Shown here: in pieces, positions 11,883 to 22,624 of the stretch
Numbering within the stretch: the first letter of the stretch is position 1
Layout of the letters: the number at the start of each line of letters is the position of its first letter
NCBI GenBank assembly: GCA_039707655.1
Contig: CM077665.1
Coordinates: 441,997,531 to 442,061,530, forward strand
DNA from: Elymus sibiricus
Lineage: Eukaryota > Streptophyta > Magnoliopsida > Poales > Poaceae
Direction of reading: 5' to 3'
Length of the DNA stretch: 64,000 nt
Notes under the pieces: generated by a model
Seen by the model: the letters and a program-made list of their open reading frames with translations, nothing else
What the model was told of the DNA's origin: nothing
The model's database searches: none
Translations under genes and position numbers: made by a program

Positions 11883-12600
11883 AATCCGAGATGGGATCCA
11901 TGTAAGAAAACAAAGTATGGGCTTTGGAAGTATAACCTGAAGGGCGAAAGGCCATTCAGAACAAATGGATCTTTAAAAGGAAGACGGACGCGGACGGTAA
12001 TGTCACCGTCTATAAAGCTCGACTTGTGGCAAAGGGTTCATCACAAGTTCAAGGAGTTGACTACGATGAGACTTTCTCACCCGTAGCGATGCTCAAAGTC
12101 TGTTGGAATCATGTTAGCAGTTGCAGCATTTTTCAATTATGAAATCTGGCAGATGGATGTCAAAACATCGTTTCCTTAACGGTATTCGTAAGGAAAAGTT
12201 GTATGTGATACAACCGGAAGGTTTTGTCGGTCCTAAGGATGCTAAAATATATGCAAACTCCAGCTATCCTTCTATCGACTGGAGCAAGCATCTCGGAGTT
12301 GGAATATACGCTTTGATGAGGTGATCAAAGTTTTTGAGTCTATACAAAGTTTATGAGAAACTTGTATTTACAATAAAGTGAGTGGGAGCACTATAGAATT
12401 TCTGATAAGTATATGTGGTTGACATATTGTTGATCGGAAATGATGTAGAATTTCTGGAAAGCATAAAGGGTCATTTGAAAAGAGTTTTTCAAAGGAAGAC
12501 CTAGAATGAAGCTACTTAAATATTGGGCATCAAGATCTATAGAGATAGATCAAGACGTCTGATAAGACTTTCAATGAGTACATACCTTGACAAGATTTTG
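11883..12600 (+). pseudogene. Degenerate Copia reverse transcriptase
   Basis: Blocks typical of Copia RT are visible in shifting frames: NKWIFKRKTDADG near 11960, YKARLVAKG near 12013, VDYDETFSPV near 12057, QMDVK near 12151 and QPEGFVGPKDA near 12212. The catalytic YVDD block near 12405 is destroyed by a stop and a frameshift. Several indels are present. Confidence 0.85.
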
Positions 12601-13125
12601 ACAGAGTTCAAAATGGATCAGTCGAAGAAAGAGTTCTTGCCTGATTTGTAAGGTGTGGAGTTGAGTGAGACTCAAAGCTCGACCACGGCAGAAGAAAGAG
12701 AAAGGACGAAGGTCGTCCCCTATGCCTTATCCATAGGCTCTGTATAGTATGCCATGCTGTGTACCGCACCTGATGTGTGCCTTGCCATGATTCTGTCAAG
12801 GGGTACAAGAGTGATCCAGGAGAGGATCATTGGACAGCGGTCAAGATTATCCTTAGTAACTAGAGGACTAAGGAAATATTTCTCGATTATGGAGGTGATA
12901 AAGAGTTCGTCGTAAAGGGTTACGTCGATGCAAGCTTTGACACCTATCCGGACGACTCTGAATAGTAGTCAGGATACATATAGTGGAGCAGCCATTTGGA
13001 ATAGCTCCAAGTGGAGTGTGGTAGAAGTGTCTACAGTATGACATAGAGATTTGCAAAGTACACACGGATCTGAATGTCGCAGACCCGTTGACTAAAGACC
13101 TCTCTCACATGCAAAGCATGATCTA
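12601..13125 (+). pseudogene. Degenerate Copia RNase H and polyprotein C-terminus
   Basis: Near 12907 a frame reads FVVKGYVDASFDTYPDDSE, the first RNase H catalytic region. From about 13044 another frame reads HTDLNVADPLTKDLSHMQ, the conserved C-terminal signature (ADPLTK) of Copia pol, ending in a stop. Confidence 0.85.
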
Positions 13126-13209
13126 ATCGAACCCCAGAACTCATTGGGTGTTAGATTCATAACAATGTAAATCACATGGTGATGTGAACTAGATTATTGA
13201 CTCTAGTGC

Positions 13210-13220
13210 AAGTGGGAGAC
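13210..13220 (+). promoter_or_regulatory. Copia polypurine tract
   Basis: AAGTGGGAGAC abuts the right LTR, as in other Angela/BARE elements. Confidence 0.85.
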
Positions 13221-15026
13221 TGTTGGAAATATGCCCTAGAGGCAATAATAAATTGGTTATTATCATATTTCCTTGTTCATGATAATCGTTTATTATCCAT
13301 GCTATAATTGTATTGATTGGAAACTCAAATACATGTGTGGGTACATAGACAACACTGTGTCCCTAGTAAGCCTCTAGTTAACTAGCTCGTTGATCAAAAG
13401 ATGGTGAAGGTTTCCTAGCCATGGACATGAGATGTCATTTGATAACGGGATCACATCATTAGGAGAATGATGTGATGGACAAGACCCAAACTATAAACGT
13501 AGCATATGATCGTGTCAGTTTATTGCTATTGTTTTCTGCATGTCAAGTATCTGTTCCTATGACCATGAGATCATGCAACTCACTGACACCGGAGGAATAC
13601 CTTGTGTGTATCAAACGTCGCAACGTAACTGGGTGACTATAAAGGTGCTCTACAGGTATCTCCGAGGGTGTCTGTTGGGTTGGCATGGATCAAGACTGGG
13701 ATTTGTTACTCCGTGTGACGGAGAGGTATCTCAGGGCCCACTCGGTAATACAACATCACAATGAGCCTTGCAAGCAATGTGACTAAAGTGTTAGCCACGA
13801 GATCTTGTATTACGGAACGAGTAAAGAGACTTGCCGGTAACGAGATTGAACTAGGTATAGAGATACCGACGATCGAATCTCGGGCAAGTAACATACCGAA
13901 GAACAAAGGGAACAGCATACGGGATTAATTGAATCCTTGACATAGAGGTTCGACCGATATAGATCTTCGTAGAATATGTAGGAACCAATATGGGCATCCA
14001 GGTCCCGCTATTGGTTATTGGCCGTAGAGGTGTCTCGGTCATGTCTACATAGTTCTCGAACCCGGAGGGTCTGCACACTTAAGGTTCGGTGACGTTTCGG
14101 TAGAATTGAGTTATGTATGATTGGTGACCGAAGGTTGTTCGGAGTCCCGGATGAGATCCCGGACATCATGAGGAGCTCCGGAATGGTCCGGAGGTAAAGA
14201 TTGATATATAGGAAGTCCCGTTTTGGCCACCGGAAAAGTTTCGGGTATTTCCGGTAGTGTACCGGGAGTACCGGAGGGCCATCGGGAGGGGCCACCCACG
14301 CCGGGAGGCCACATGGGCCTGAAGGGGGTTGCACCAGCCCTTAGTGGGCTGGGCAAACCAGCCCTACAAGGCCCATGCGGCTAGGAATAAGTGGGAAAGG
14401 AAAAACCCCAAAGAAAAGGGAAGGGAGACCAAATATGGAAGGTGTCCTATTTGGACTAGGAAGAAGTGGAGGAGTCCACCTCCTCCTCCTTGGTTCGGCC
14501 GCACCTAGGGGGGAAACCCTAGGGCGCAAGCCCCCTCCCCCTCCCTCCTATATATACTAGAGGGGAGAGTGGGCCAAACACCCTAAGCCACGGTGCAGCC
14601 CTCTCTCCCCCCCGTCTATACGGTTTTCCTCAAATCTATTTTTGTCGGTGCTTAGGCGAAGCCCTGCCGGAACAGCTCCACCACCACCCCCACTACGCCG
14701 TTGTGCTGGCGGAGAACTCGTCTATCTCTTCACTCTCTCTTGCTGGATCAAGAAGGCGGAGATCATCATCAAGCTGTACGTGTGCTGAACGCGGAGGTGC
14801 CGTCCGTTCGGTACTTGATCGGGACGGATCGTGATTGGATCGCGGGACGCTCGGTGATTTGGATCACGAAGACGTTCGACTACATCAACCGCGTTTCTTA
14901 ACGCTTCCGCTTAGCGATCTACAAGGGTATGTAGATTCACTCTCCCTCTCGTAGATGCTCATCACCATGGATAGATCTTGTGTGTGCGTAGGAAAATTTT
15001 TGTTTCCCATGCAACGTTCCCCAACA
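13221..15026 (+). repeat. 3' LTR of Copia element
   Basis: 1806 bp, TG...CA. It retains the segment GGGCCCACTCGGTAATACAA missing from the left LTR, so the left copy most likely suffered the deletion. Confidence 0.95.
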
Positions 15027-16108
15027 TCTGCATCTACTACTATTACTCCACCAATCGACCGAAACGATTCTGCATCTATGGTATTAAGTTCATGACAAAC
15101 AGAGTAATGCTTGGAGCGAGGTGACATGATGTAGACAAAGTAAGTCAAGCAATATGTTTAGACCCCATCATTTTATCCCTAATGGCAACAATACAAATGC
15201 GTGTCTTGTCCCTTTTTGTCACTGGGATATAGAGCGCCGTACGATTGAACCCATTACAACACACCACTCCCGCTGAAGATAAATCAATCTAGTTGGCCAA
15301 ACCAAACCGATAGATCAGAGAGAAATACAAAGCTAGCTATAATAATCATGCATAACAGAATTCAAAAAAGACTCAATAACTTTCAATAAATAATCTGATC
15401 ATAAACCCACAATTCATTGGATCCCAACAAACACAACATAAAAGGGGATTACATCGGATAGATCTGAACAAAGATCACGGTGAACATGGTATTGAGGATC
15501 AAAGAGAGAAAGAGAAAGCCATCTAGGTACTAGCTATGGACCCGTAGGTCTGCGGTGGACTACTCCCACATCATCATGGAGGCAGCAAGGTTGATGAAGA
15601 AGGCCTCCGTGATCGACTCCTTCTCTGACAGAGTATCTAAAAGGTCTCCAGATGGGCTCCCGTCAGAACAGAGACTTGCGGTGGCGGAAAAAGTGTTTTA
15701 GGTGGCTCTATATTGGTTTGCCGATTTTAGAGAATTTATGGAGGTGAAATTAGGTTAGACAGAGCCATGAGGGGCCCACAAGGTAATAGGGCGCGTCTAC
15801 CCCCTGGGCGCGCCATGTTGCCTTGTCGTCTCCTCGCTTCACGTCTGGTCTCCTCCCAAAGCTTCCAGGGTCTCTTTTTTCCAGGAAAAAAAATCTTCAA
15901 CAAGTTTCATAGCGTTTGGACTTCGTTTGGTACTGATTTCCTGGAAAACCAAAAACAGGCAGAAAACAACAACTCGCACTAGGCACTGGGTTAATAGGTT
16001 AGTTCCCAAATGATATAAAATAGCATATAATTGCATATAAAGCAACCAAGATTGATAATATAATAGCATGGAACAATAAAAAATTATCGATACATTGGAG
16101 ACGTATCA
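15027..16108 (-). repeat. Element B: older Gypsy LTR, right fragment
   Basis: This continues the LTR interrupted at 6381 and ends with GACGTATCA at 16108, the outer end of the minus-strand LTR. No polypurine tract or primer site follows. It is therefore either a solo LTR or the 5' end of an element whose body lay left of the window. GCAGG at 16109-16113 would be its target duplication. Confidence 0.8.
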
Positions 16109-16640
16109 GCAGGTACCTAGGATCATGGAGAGCAAGCTATGAAGAAACTAAGGGCAGAGAGACCGTGATATGTTATTATGAACACCAGTCATAGGAAGGT
16201 TTAGTACGGTAACACGGATCCTATATCTAGGCATTCAATAGGTGTAGTCATTAAACGTTCAATGCTTTTGTCTGATTATTGCCATGTTAATTTTTTAGGC
16301 AACCCTGTGCGACGAATAGGGCCTTCGGTTGGACAATTGACTCTTGATGCAGGAAGTGTGTCGGTCAAGACATAATTTGAACAAATCCCCCACTTTGATA
16401 TGTAGCAAGCACATCTCGATGGATGACTTCCAGAGAAAAAATTATGATCGTAATAATTCCGACACAAATATATGGTTGTAAGCATAAGTCCTCATACCAA
16501 TGCTTATTTTTATTATAAGCGTTTTTAGTGTCAGCTTGATTCCGATCCGGTCAAAAGCTGGCCTTTTATTCTCTTGCAATAGCTTGCTAGAAACCCCTGC
16601 TTAAAGGGTAGTGTCCTCTCATGGATTCGATAACTCAGGG
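16109..16640 (-). other. 3' flank of decayed Gypsy pol
   Basis: No ORF of interest. The reverse complement of 16290-16640 resembles 43845-44260 over much of its length (for example TTACAACCATATATTT and GCATCAAGAGTCAATTGTC). Both look like the segment downstream of integrase in one Gypsy family. Confidence 0.6.
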
Positions 16641-17770
16641 TCACCTATGGGTGAAAAGGCGAGAATGCTTTCTAGTTCTTTCCATATCGCTAAAGGGACT
16701 AATCAGGTAATCACCTTGCAACCTAATTTCCCTAGAGAGATAAACCTCGACTATGGTATAGGGACCAATCCACTTGAATAGGAGTTTACCTGCCAATTTT
16801 TTGAAACGAGAATTATATAACAATACATGATCTCCTACCTAGAACTCTCTACGTTGAATTCTTCTATTGTTCCATCGCTTCACTTTTTCTTTAAACAACT
16901 TGGCATTTTCATACGCTTCATTTCTCCACTCATACTGAGCACTAATGTCTAGCAACCTTTTCTTTCCGGCTTGTTTAAATTCATAATTCAATTGTTTAAT
17001 TGCCCTATAAGCTCTATGTTCTAATTCTAAGGGGAGATGACAAACTTTACCACCATTTTATATGGAGGCATGCCCATATGATTTTTGAAAGCAGTCCTAT
17101 AAGACCAAAGTGCATCATTTAATTTCTTCGCTAATCCTTCCTTGACTTACTTACGATCCTTTTAAAAAACAACTTAATTTTTCTATTGATAATTCTACTT
17201 GAGCACTAGACTGAGGGTGATAGGGTGAAGCCACTCTATGATTAACACTATATTAAGCCAAGACCTTTTTAACAACACAATGAATAAAATAGAACCACCA
17301 TCTATCACTAAGTATCTACGAACACCAAACCTAGGAAAGATAATTTCTTTAAGCATTTTTATTGGGCATTTTATGACCAGCATTCTTTGTAGGTTCTACC
17401 CACTTTGTTATATAACCAAGAGTCACGAAAATATGAGTATATCCATGAGAGCTAGGAAGAAGTCTCATATAATCAAAACCCCAACATCAAATGGTTCTAC
17501 TACTAAAGAGTAGTTCATAGGCATTTCTTGACCTACCAATATTTCCTAACCTATGACATTCATCACAAGATAGAAGAAATTTACGAGCATATTTAAATAA
17601 GGCACGCCAATAAAAACAGACTGTAATACCTTGTGTGTAGTTTTGTTTCTAGCATGATGTCCTCCATGAGCACTGCAGTGACACCTCCTCAATGTATCAT
17701 CATGTTCATTTTCAGGTATACATCGCCAGTACCATCTACTCTACTTTATATAAATGAGGATAATTCCAAA
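16641..17770 (-). pseudogene. Decayed Gypsy (Athila-like) integrase
   Basis: Reading on the minus strand from about 17600, frames give CDECHRLGNIGRS (the CC half of the HHCC zinc finger). Then comes FDYMGLLPSSHGYTHIFV with KWVEPTKNAGHK (core start, first Asp), then FPRFGVRRYLVIDGGS (17195-17383, second Asp in DGGS). At 16641-16823 a C-terminal piece reads YNSRFKKLAGKLLFKWIGPY. Stops and frameshifts separate the blocks. This is the order and wording of integrase in plant Athila-type Gypsy polyproteins. No LTR belonging to it is identified. Confidence 0.85.
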
Positions 17771-18830
17771 CCAGGGTACGTCTAGATGATAAATCTTCTA
17801 GATGATAAATCATCTACAACACTACTGCCATTCTACGCCAAACAACAACAACCATGCCACCTGCATGGCCATGGTAGCCAAACCGCACTCAAGACACGTG
17901 ATCCTCCCATGAAAAGCATGTCGCTCATAGCCAGGGTATCCATCCTGCATCCACACAACCCCGAGATCATCCAAAGGCCTCATCTTTGGCCAGACCAGCG
18001 GCCCCGAACAGACGGAGACGTCAACGACCGCCTTGCCCCAAACATCTTTGAATCTGAGTCAAAAAGCACCCGACCGAGGAATGGGGGGGGGAGGAGGAGA
18101 CCCACGTCAACGACCACCTCACTAGAGTCAGGTGGCTCGACCACCATTGGAACCTTCCTTCCCCCGCGCCAACCTCCCAACCGGACGCCCATGTGTCACC
18201 CCACCACGGAAGTCACCTCAGAACCATGCGAGGCCACCAGCCGCCGCTTGCCCACTAACAAGGGAACCACGACAACCACCACATGCAGCCAAGAAGATTC
18301 ATTAGACACGCCATCTCGCCCACCCAGCCATCGTCCAGGTGCCGAAATCGAAAGGGGCCGACTGGACTCCGGCTATGAGGTCCCGCCAGATCCCGGTTCA
18401 GGTAGCCGTCGCACCACCACCCAAGCGTTTGGCCAGCTTAGTTCTACTATCCATTGGTCCAATGCACTGGATAATCTCACAGACACCTCGGGACGTCGTC
18501 ACCCTATTAAAACAAGCCAACGCCGCTGACCCGAGCGTCCGCCCCCGCGCCACCAACCCATGCAAGCATGGCACCGCCACTCGCACCATCCATTCCATGC
18601 CAGTCTTAAAGGAATGAGCAAAGGGGAACGTGAGGTCCTGCCATCGCCACCACGGCGGCCAGGATTCCCCCAGTGCCTCCAGTCGGCGGTGACGGGGCGA
18701 GGAGGGAAGGGGTGAAGCGGTAGCTAGGTTTTCTCTGGTGAGCGATGCAATGGAGGAGGGGAGATGCCAACCAAAAAACCAACAATACCCCAATCACTGG
18801 TGCCTTCATTTCATGCGTCTTGGTGTCAAC
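17771..18830. other. Unassigned GC-rich stretch
   Basis: A 247-codon open frame exists on + (17786-18529), but its translation is low-complexity (Thr, Pro, Arg, Ser). The minus strand also has overlapping open frames, as expected from GC-rich DNA. I recognise no domain. It may be the 5' part of a LINE or a captured gene fragment; neither is shown. Confidence 0.3.
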
Positions 18831-19222
18831 ATTTCAATGACCAATACAATGTTGTGTGGAATAATGGTCTCTGAGCTTCATCTTGTTCTAGTGTGACATT
18901 CACAAGCAACACTAGGGGATCTAGTGGTGTTTTGATTACCATCATTTCCTCCTATCTTGATCTTGGTTTACTCATTATAGTAATGAATTAACAGTTCGAC
19001 CGTATGGGCTTACGATGATTGTGTCACATGTCAAGGTGCATTCAACAGTATGTGATTCTCTCCCTTTGTGGTTGACGGCTCATGTGGCTATTTAAACCCT
19101 CGAGGCTAGTCAGGATTGCGCAAGTATGATCTTCCATGGGTTCTTTACCAACTACAAGAAGAATATTGGGATGTAATTGGCAGAGTTAGAGATGGCGTCT
19201 TTAGAGTGTTTTGATGTTTTTT
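18831..19222. other. Unassigned intergenic stretch
   Basis: AT-rich DNA without a convincing ORF or repeat boundary. Confidence 0.3.
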
Positions 19223-20944
19223 CTAATTTTTCAGTATTATTTTTAGTAATGTTTGCCTCGGTTTATTTGATCTATTATCTCCGTGTGATGGTGGAGGTGG
19301 AAGCATGTCCACAGCTTTCGCCTCCGCTATCTCTGCCACCAAGTGCTTCAACCTCTTAGCACTTACGGCTTGCACAATCTTCGCCTCAATGGGATCCAAC
19401 TTGTCCATCTTCATGGTCAACATCTTAGTTTCCTCTAAAGCGGTCGTGAGCTCCACCCTTCTCTCTTCGAGTTTGCTCTTCTTTTATTCAAGCTTGGTGT
19501 GTTGCTCTTCAAGGTTGATCTTCTTCTTTGTTGCCATCATGAATATGCCAAGCCTTTATGCATGATTTTCCTCCTTGATGCCATGGCGCTTGACACAAAC
19601 CTCCCCCTCCTCCTCCATGATGCCCTCGAACTTCTCCGTCATCTTGGTTGCCGCTCTTTCTCGCTTCTCCTTCTCCTCCTCCACTTCCTCCCCTGGATCC
19701 CCCTTTTGACCTTCTTGTATGGCTCTACTTTTGTTGGATCGGTTGGATCACCATTTTTGTCTTAATTGTTGGTACCGCTTTGGTTGCCCATTCATATTCA
19801 ACCAATAATGCATGAGGATGAAGTTCTTCTTCTCCACATTCACGTATAATGTTCATGCATGGGGAGGCTAACAAAATTGGACATGGTCAACAAGTTGCAT
19901 ATCCAGCACATCTAACCAAATGACCAACACATAGAGCATATTCAACGAAATTAACAACACATATAGCAACTTAATTGCTCGGAGATAATAGCACCACTTG
20001 GCCACCGTTTTATGAGTGAATTGAGATGGTCGCAATACTTTCTCGCAGACTCTTGGATGATGTACCATCCATGGGTGATCGATTTTATCGAACGATCTCA
20101 GATCACTTCCAAGTGGTAGGGATCGAAGTTCTTGTGCTCATGGAACCAAGTATGAACATTGGACCAAAAGGTTGAGCCTCTTTACTCCATGGCTTCGAAT
20201 GGATCGAGGCTAGTGGACAACTAAGCATCACACAACAATTAGTCCTCCTTCAAATTTAAGTTTTGTCCTCTCCCTCTATTCTTGGGGTCGCCATTGGCCG
20301 ACCAATCCTCCAGATCAAGGCCCGCCTTCTTGGCGTACGAGTACGGATATTTGGTGTATGTGCCTGGTTACTCGTTGTACGCACTCGATGCTCGCCGTAA
20401 GTGCCCAAATGTTCGTTGTACATCTCTGTCTCGGAGTCGTCCACTTGTCCGTCCTTGAAGCCACATCTGTCATGGATGATGTCCAACATCTCCCCGTCAT
20501 CCACCGGGGTCGCACGCAGTTGAGACATACTGGACAGATAGCGGGCACCCAATTGATCCACGGCCGACGTCCATGATCGAACAAGTTGTGGTGATGGCGA
20601 TTCGGCAAAGTGGATGGGCGTGTTCAGGTTGACGGACAATCCCAGGGACGTGCCGGAAGAGACTGGGGACGGGTGCTTATGACCGACCTATATCGCGACG
20701 TAGTAGTATGATGGATGCATCTTCGCCGACCAGGGCGATGCCCCCATCCCCGCCAGACACATCTCCCCGGTCCCTGTCCACGGACCTTCTTAGGAGGTAG
20801 CGGGTACCCGGACGTCGAAGCCACTTTCTCCTTGCTCCTTTTGACACGGCGGCCCACGCTGTGGGTGGCCGAGTTGATCTTCTGGGCGGCCACCACCATT
20901 GGATCCTCCTTCTCTGGCTCCGGCAACGGTACGAACGGATTCAT
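19223..20944 (-). pseudogene. Myb/SANT-like transposon ORF1 protein (PIF/Harbinger-associated), broken
   Basis: The likely start is ATG at 20944-20942 (MNPFVPLPEPEKEDPMVVAA). A basic stretch follows (VGRRVKRSKEKVASTSG), then a frameshift near 20700. Next comes an acidic linker with DDSETEMYNE (about 20440) and a helix-turn-helix region near 20250-20000 with NVHTWFHEHKNFDP and DRSIKSITH, broken by several stops. A Lys/Arg/Glu-rich C-terminal part ends with a helical stretch TALEETKMLTMKMDKLDP (19456-19223). This is the trihelix plus NAM-associated layout of the ORF1 proteins that accompany PIF/Harbinger transposases in grasses. No transposase is found beside it. It is non-functional. Confidence 0.7.
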
Positions 20945-21275
20945 GCGGTGGCGGAAGGCAAAAAGGACGAGAACGTGGGTGGAGGGCGGCGGCGATCGAC
21001 TAGAGAGCATGAGAATGCACGGGCTTTGACGTGGAAACACTGCGGATGAGGCCAAATGCACGGTCTTTAGGTGGGCCCGGGTTTTTAAAGTCCTACATGG
21101 CGGAAGTCCATACTCCGGCAAACCTCCCCTAGCTCTGCATCCGGTTTGCGAGAGTTCGAAAACGCGGATACATACATTTAAGGCACCGTGTTGGATGGCA
21201 AGAAAAACCCCGGACGTGTTGGTCCGGATGTTTGCGGGCGCTATAGGGCACGGCGTTGGAGGTTCCCTTAGGAAT
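20945..21275 (-). mobile_element. Probable Harbinger 5' terminal region
   Basis: Upstream of the ORF1 start the minus strand begins near 21275 with CCTCCAACGCCGTGCCCTAT. This resembles the CATCTCCAACAGCC-type ends of Triticeae Harbinger elements. The matching 3' end was not found, so the extent is uncertain. Confidence 0.45.
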
Positions 21276-21386
21276 TTGTTATGGCATTTCTTGGTTTTTT
21301 TCGAGAACTTGGCATTTCTTGGTAGGGGAGGGGGCCGAAATCACTAATTGAGGAGTACTCCTTTCAAGGATCACTCCCACCTCCCA

Positions 21387-21431
21387 GGTTGCGACAAGTG
21401 GCGCACTGCATGTGTGCCACTTGTCGCAACC
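21387..21431. repeat. 16-bp perfect inverted repeat with 13-nt loop
   Basis: GGTTGCGACAAGTGGC (21387-21402) and its exact reverse complement (21416-21431) flank a 13-nt spacer inside the Mutator-like element. Confidence 0.95.
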
Positions 21432-21639
21432 GGGGAGTTTTCCCTTTTTTTTGTAGATCCGTATTTTCAAAACGTTTTATCTCTTAAACTGTGCGTCCAA
21501 ATCTCGAACCGCTTTCACCGTTGGGTTCCTCGCGTCGAGATCTTCAAAACTAGATCCCATGTTGATAGGTTTTGACGAACTTTTTTTTTCACGGAAAAAC
21601 CGGGACGAAAAAACCGTGCCTCTAACGATAGAAAAAAAA

Positions 21640-22005
21640 CGAAAACGCGTTTTTCCCTTTCCGAGAGGCACGGTGCCTCTCGCGAAGGCAAAATCGTGCC
21701 TCTCGCGAAAAAAAAAACAGAAAACGCGTTTTTCCCTTTCTGAGAGGCAGGTCGTCGTGAAAGCAAAACCATGCCTCTAGCGGAAGCAAAACAGTGCCTC
21801 TCGCAAAAAAACAAAAAAAAACAGAAAACATGTTTTTTTTCTTTCCGAGAGGCACGGCCGTGCCTCTCGCGAAAGCAAAACCATGCCTCTCGCGAAAAAG
21901 AAAAAAAAATCAGAAAACGCGTTTTTTCCTTTTCGAGAGGCACAGCCGTGCCTCTCGCGGAAGCAAAACCGTGCCTCTCGCGAAAAAAACAGGAAACGCG
22001 TTTTT
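21640..22005. repeat. Degenerate tandem array with GAGAGGCAC palindromes
   Basis: Four to five copies of an 80-100 bp unit. Each holds an ACGCG(T)n start, a palindrome built on CGAGAGGCAC...GTGCCTCTCG, and an A-rich spacer. The palindrome at about 21847-21870 is perfect over 24 bp. Confidence 0.85.
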
Positions 22006-22259
22006 TCGCGTAATTTTTTTTTATTTTTTCCGTCCAAAAGCTAAGAAAGACCGGTGAAAAAACGGAACACCAAAAAAAACCCCAAAAAACAATCTAAAAA
22101 GCCGAAAACGCGTACGAAAAAATAAAAAAACAAAATCCGAAGGAAACGCCCAGAGCGCGACACGTGATGGTGGTTGAGAACGCGTCAAGTGGCGGCGCGT
22201 GGGAGTGCTCGTTAATTAGTTGCTCCCGGAGGGGGCTGCAGGTACTAGGCATTTCTTGG

Positions 22260-22588
22260 GCTGACCTTAGCCCGAGCCCGGCCAACAAGTATAAATAGTC
22301 ACACTTTCATATGACAAAGTATCAATTTAATCATCTCTAAAAGACAGTTTAACATTTTCAAAATATATTTATACATTATTATACCTAAATATTTTCACTA
22401 AAAATGATTTTTTTACAGCGCCACTAAAATTTAGTCTTCAGGGCCAAAAGAAATTGAGCTTGGACCATTGGGCCGGGCTGCCTACACGATGGTCTATACC
22501 CCAACCACACACCGAAAGGACATTTTTTTGCCAAAGTACAGTTTGAAGGTGAAAAAAGAGGGAGTTTTCTACCTCCGCTCTCCTATAT
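22260..22588 (+). promoter_or_regulatory. Upstream region of TPP gene
   Basis: AT-rich single-copy-looking DNA between the Mutator-like element and the TATA box. I see no certain regulatory site. It is short because the transposon sits close by. Confidence 0.5.
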
Positions 22589-22598
22589 CTATATATAG
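22589..22598 (+). promoter_or_regulatory. TATA box of TPP gene (putative)
   Basis: CTATATATAG lies in a C/T-rich context. The predicted transcription start is about 30 bp downstream, near 22620-22630, followed by a leader exon ending at 22678. Confidence 0.6.
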
Positions 22599-22624
22599 GC
22601 TTCCAGCTCAACGACATTTTCCTC

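Larger units (their letters stand above)
6382..15026 (+). mobile_element. Angela/BARE-1/WIS-type Copia retrotransposon, complete but coding-defective
   Basis: It has two LTRs (6382-8151 and 13221-15026), both TGTTGGAAAT...CCCCAACA. An initiator-Met tRNA primer site follows the left LTR and a purine tract AAGTGGGAGAC precedes the right one. The five bases TCTGC lie at 6377-6381 and again at 15027-15031, a perfect target duplication. The LTR start and PBS match the Triticeae Angela/BARE-1/WIS group as I remember it. The order gag, protease, integrase, reverse transcriptase, RNase H is recognisable, but all frames are broken by stops and indels. The element is inserted in LTR B. Confidence 0.95.
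21323..22247. mobile_element. Mutator-like non-autonomous DNA transposon
   Basis: A 925-bp unit lies between two perfect copies of GGCATTTCTTGG (21311-21322 and 22248-22259), a direct repeat of target-duplication type. Its ends, read inward, share TAG..., CTAATT and GAG(T/C)ACTCC. No ORF is credible; open frames are an artefact of the A- and G-rich array. It ends about 340 bp before the TATA box of the TPP gene. Mutator-like elements usually make 8-11 bp duplications, so the 12-bp repeat needs explaining; a third copy of the same 12-mer lies at 21283-21294. Confidence 0.6.

Noticed and set aside
17786..18529. 247-codon open frame as a possible gene
   Set aside because: Low-complexity Thr/Pro/Arg translation, competing frames on the other strand, no domain or splice pattern recognised.
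21640..22005. CRISPR-like array
   Set aside because: Repeats are degenerate, spacers are similar A-rich DNA rather than unique, and the genome is a plant nucleus.
21477..22057. Many overlapping open frames over the palindrome array
   Set aside because: A-rich and G-rich tandem repeats keep several frames open on both strands; translations are low-complexity Lys/Arg/Phe.
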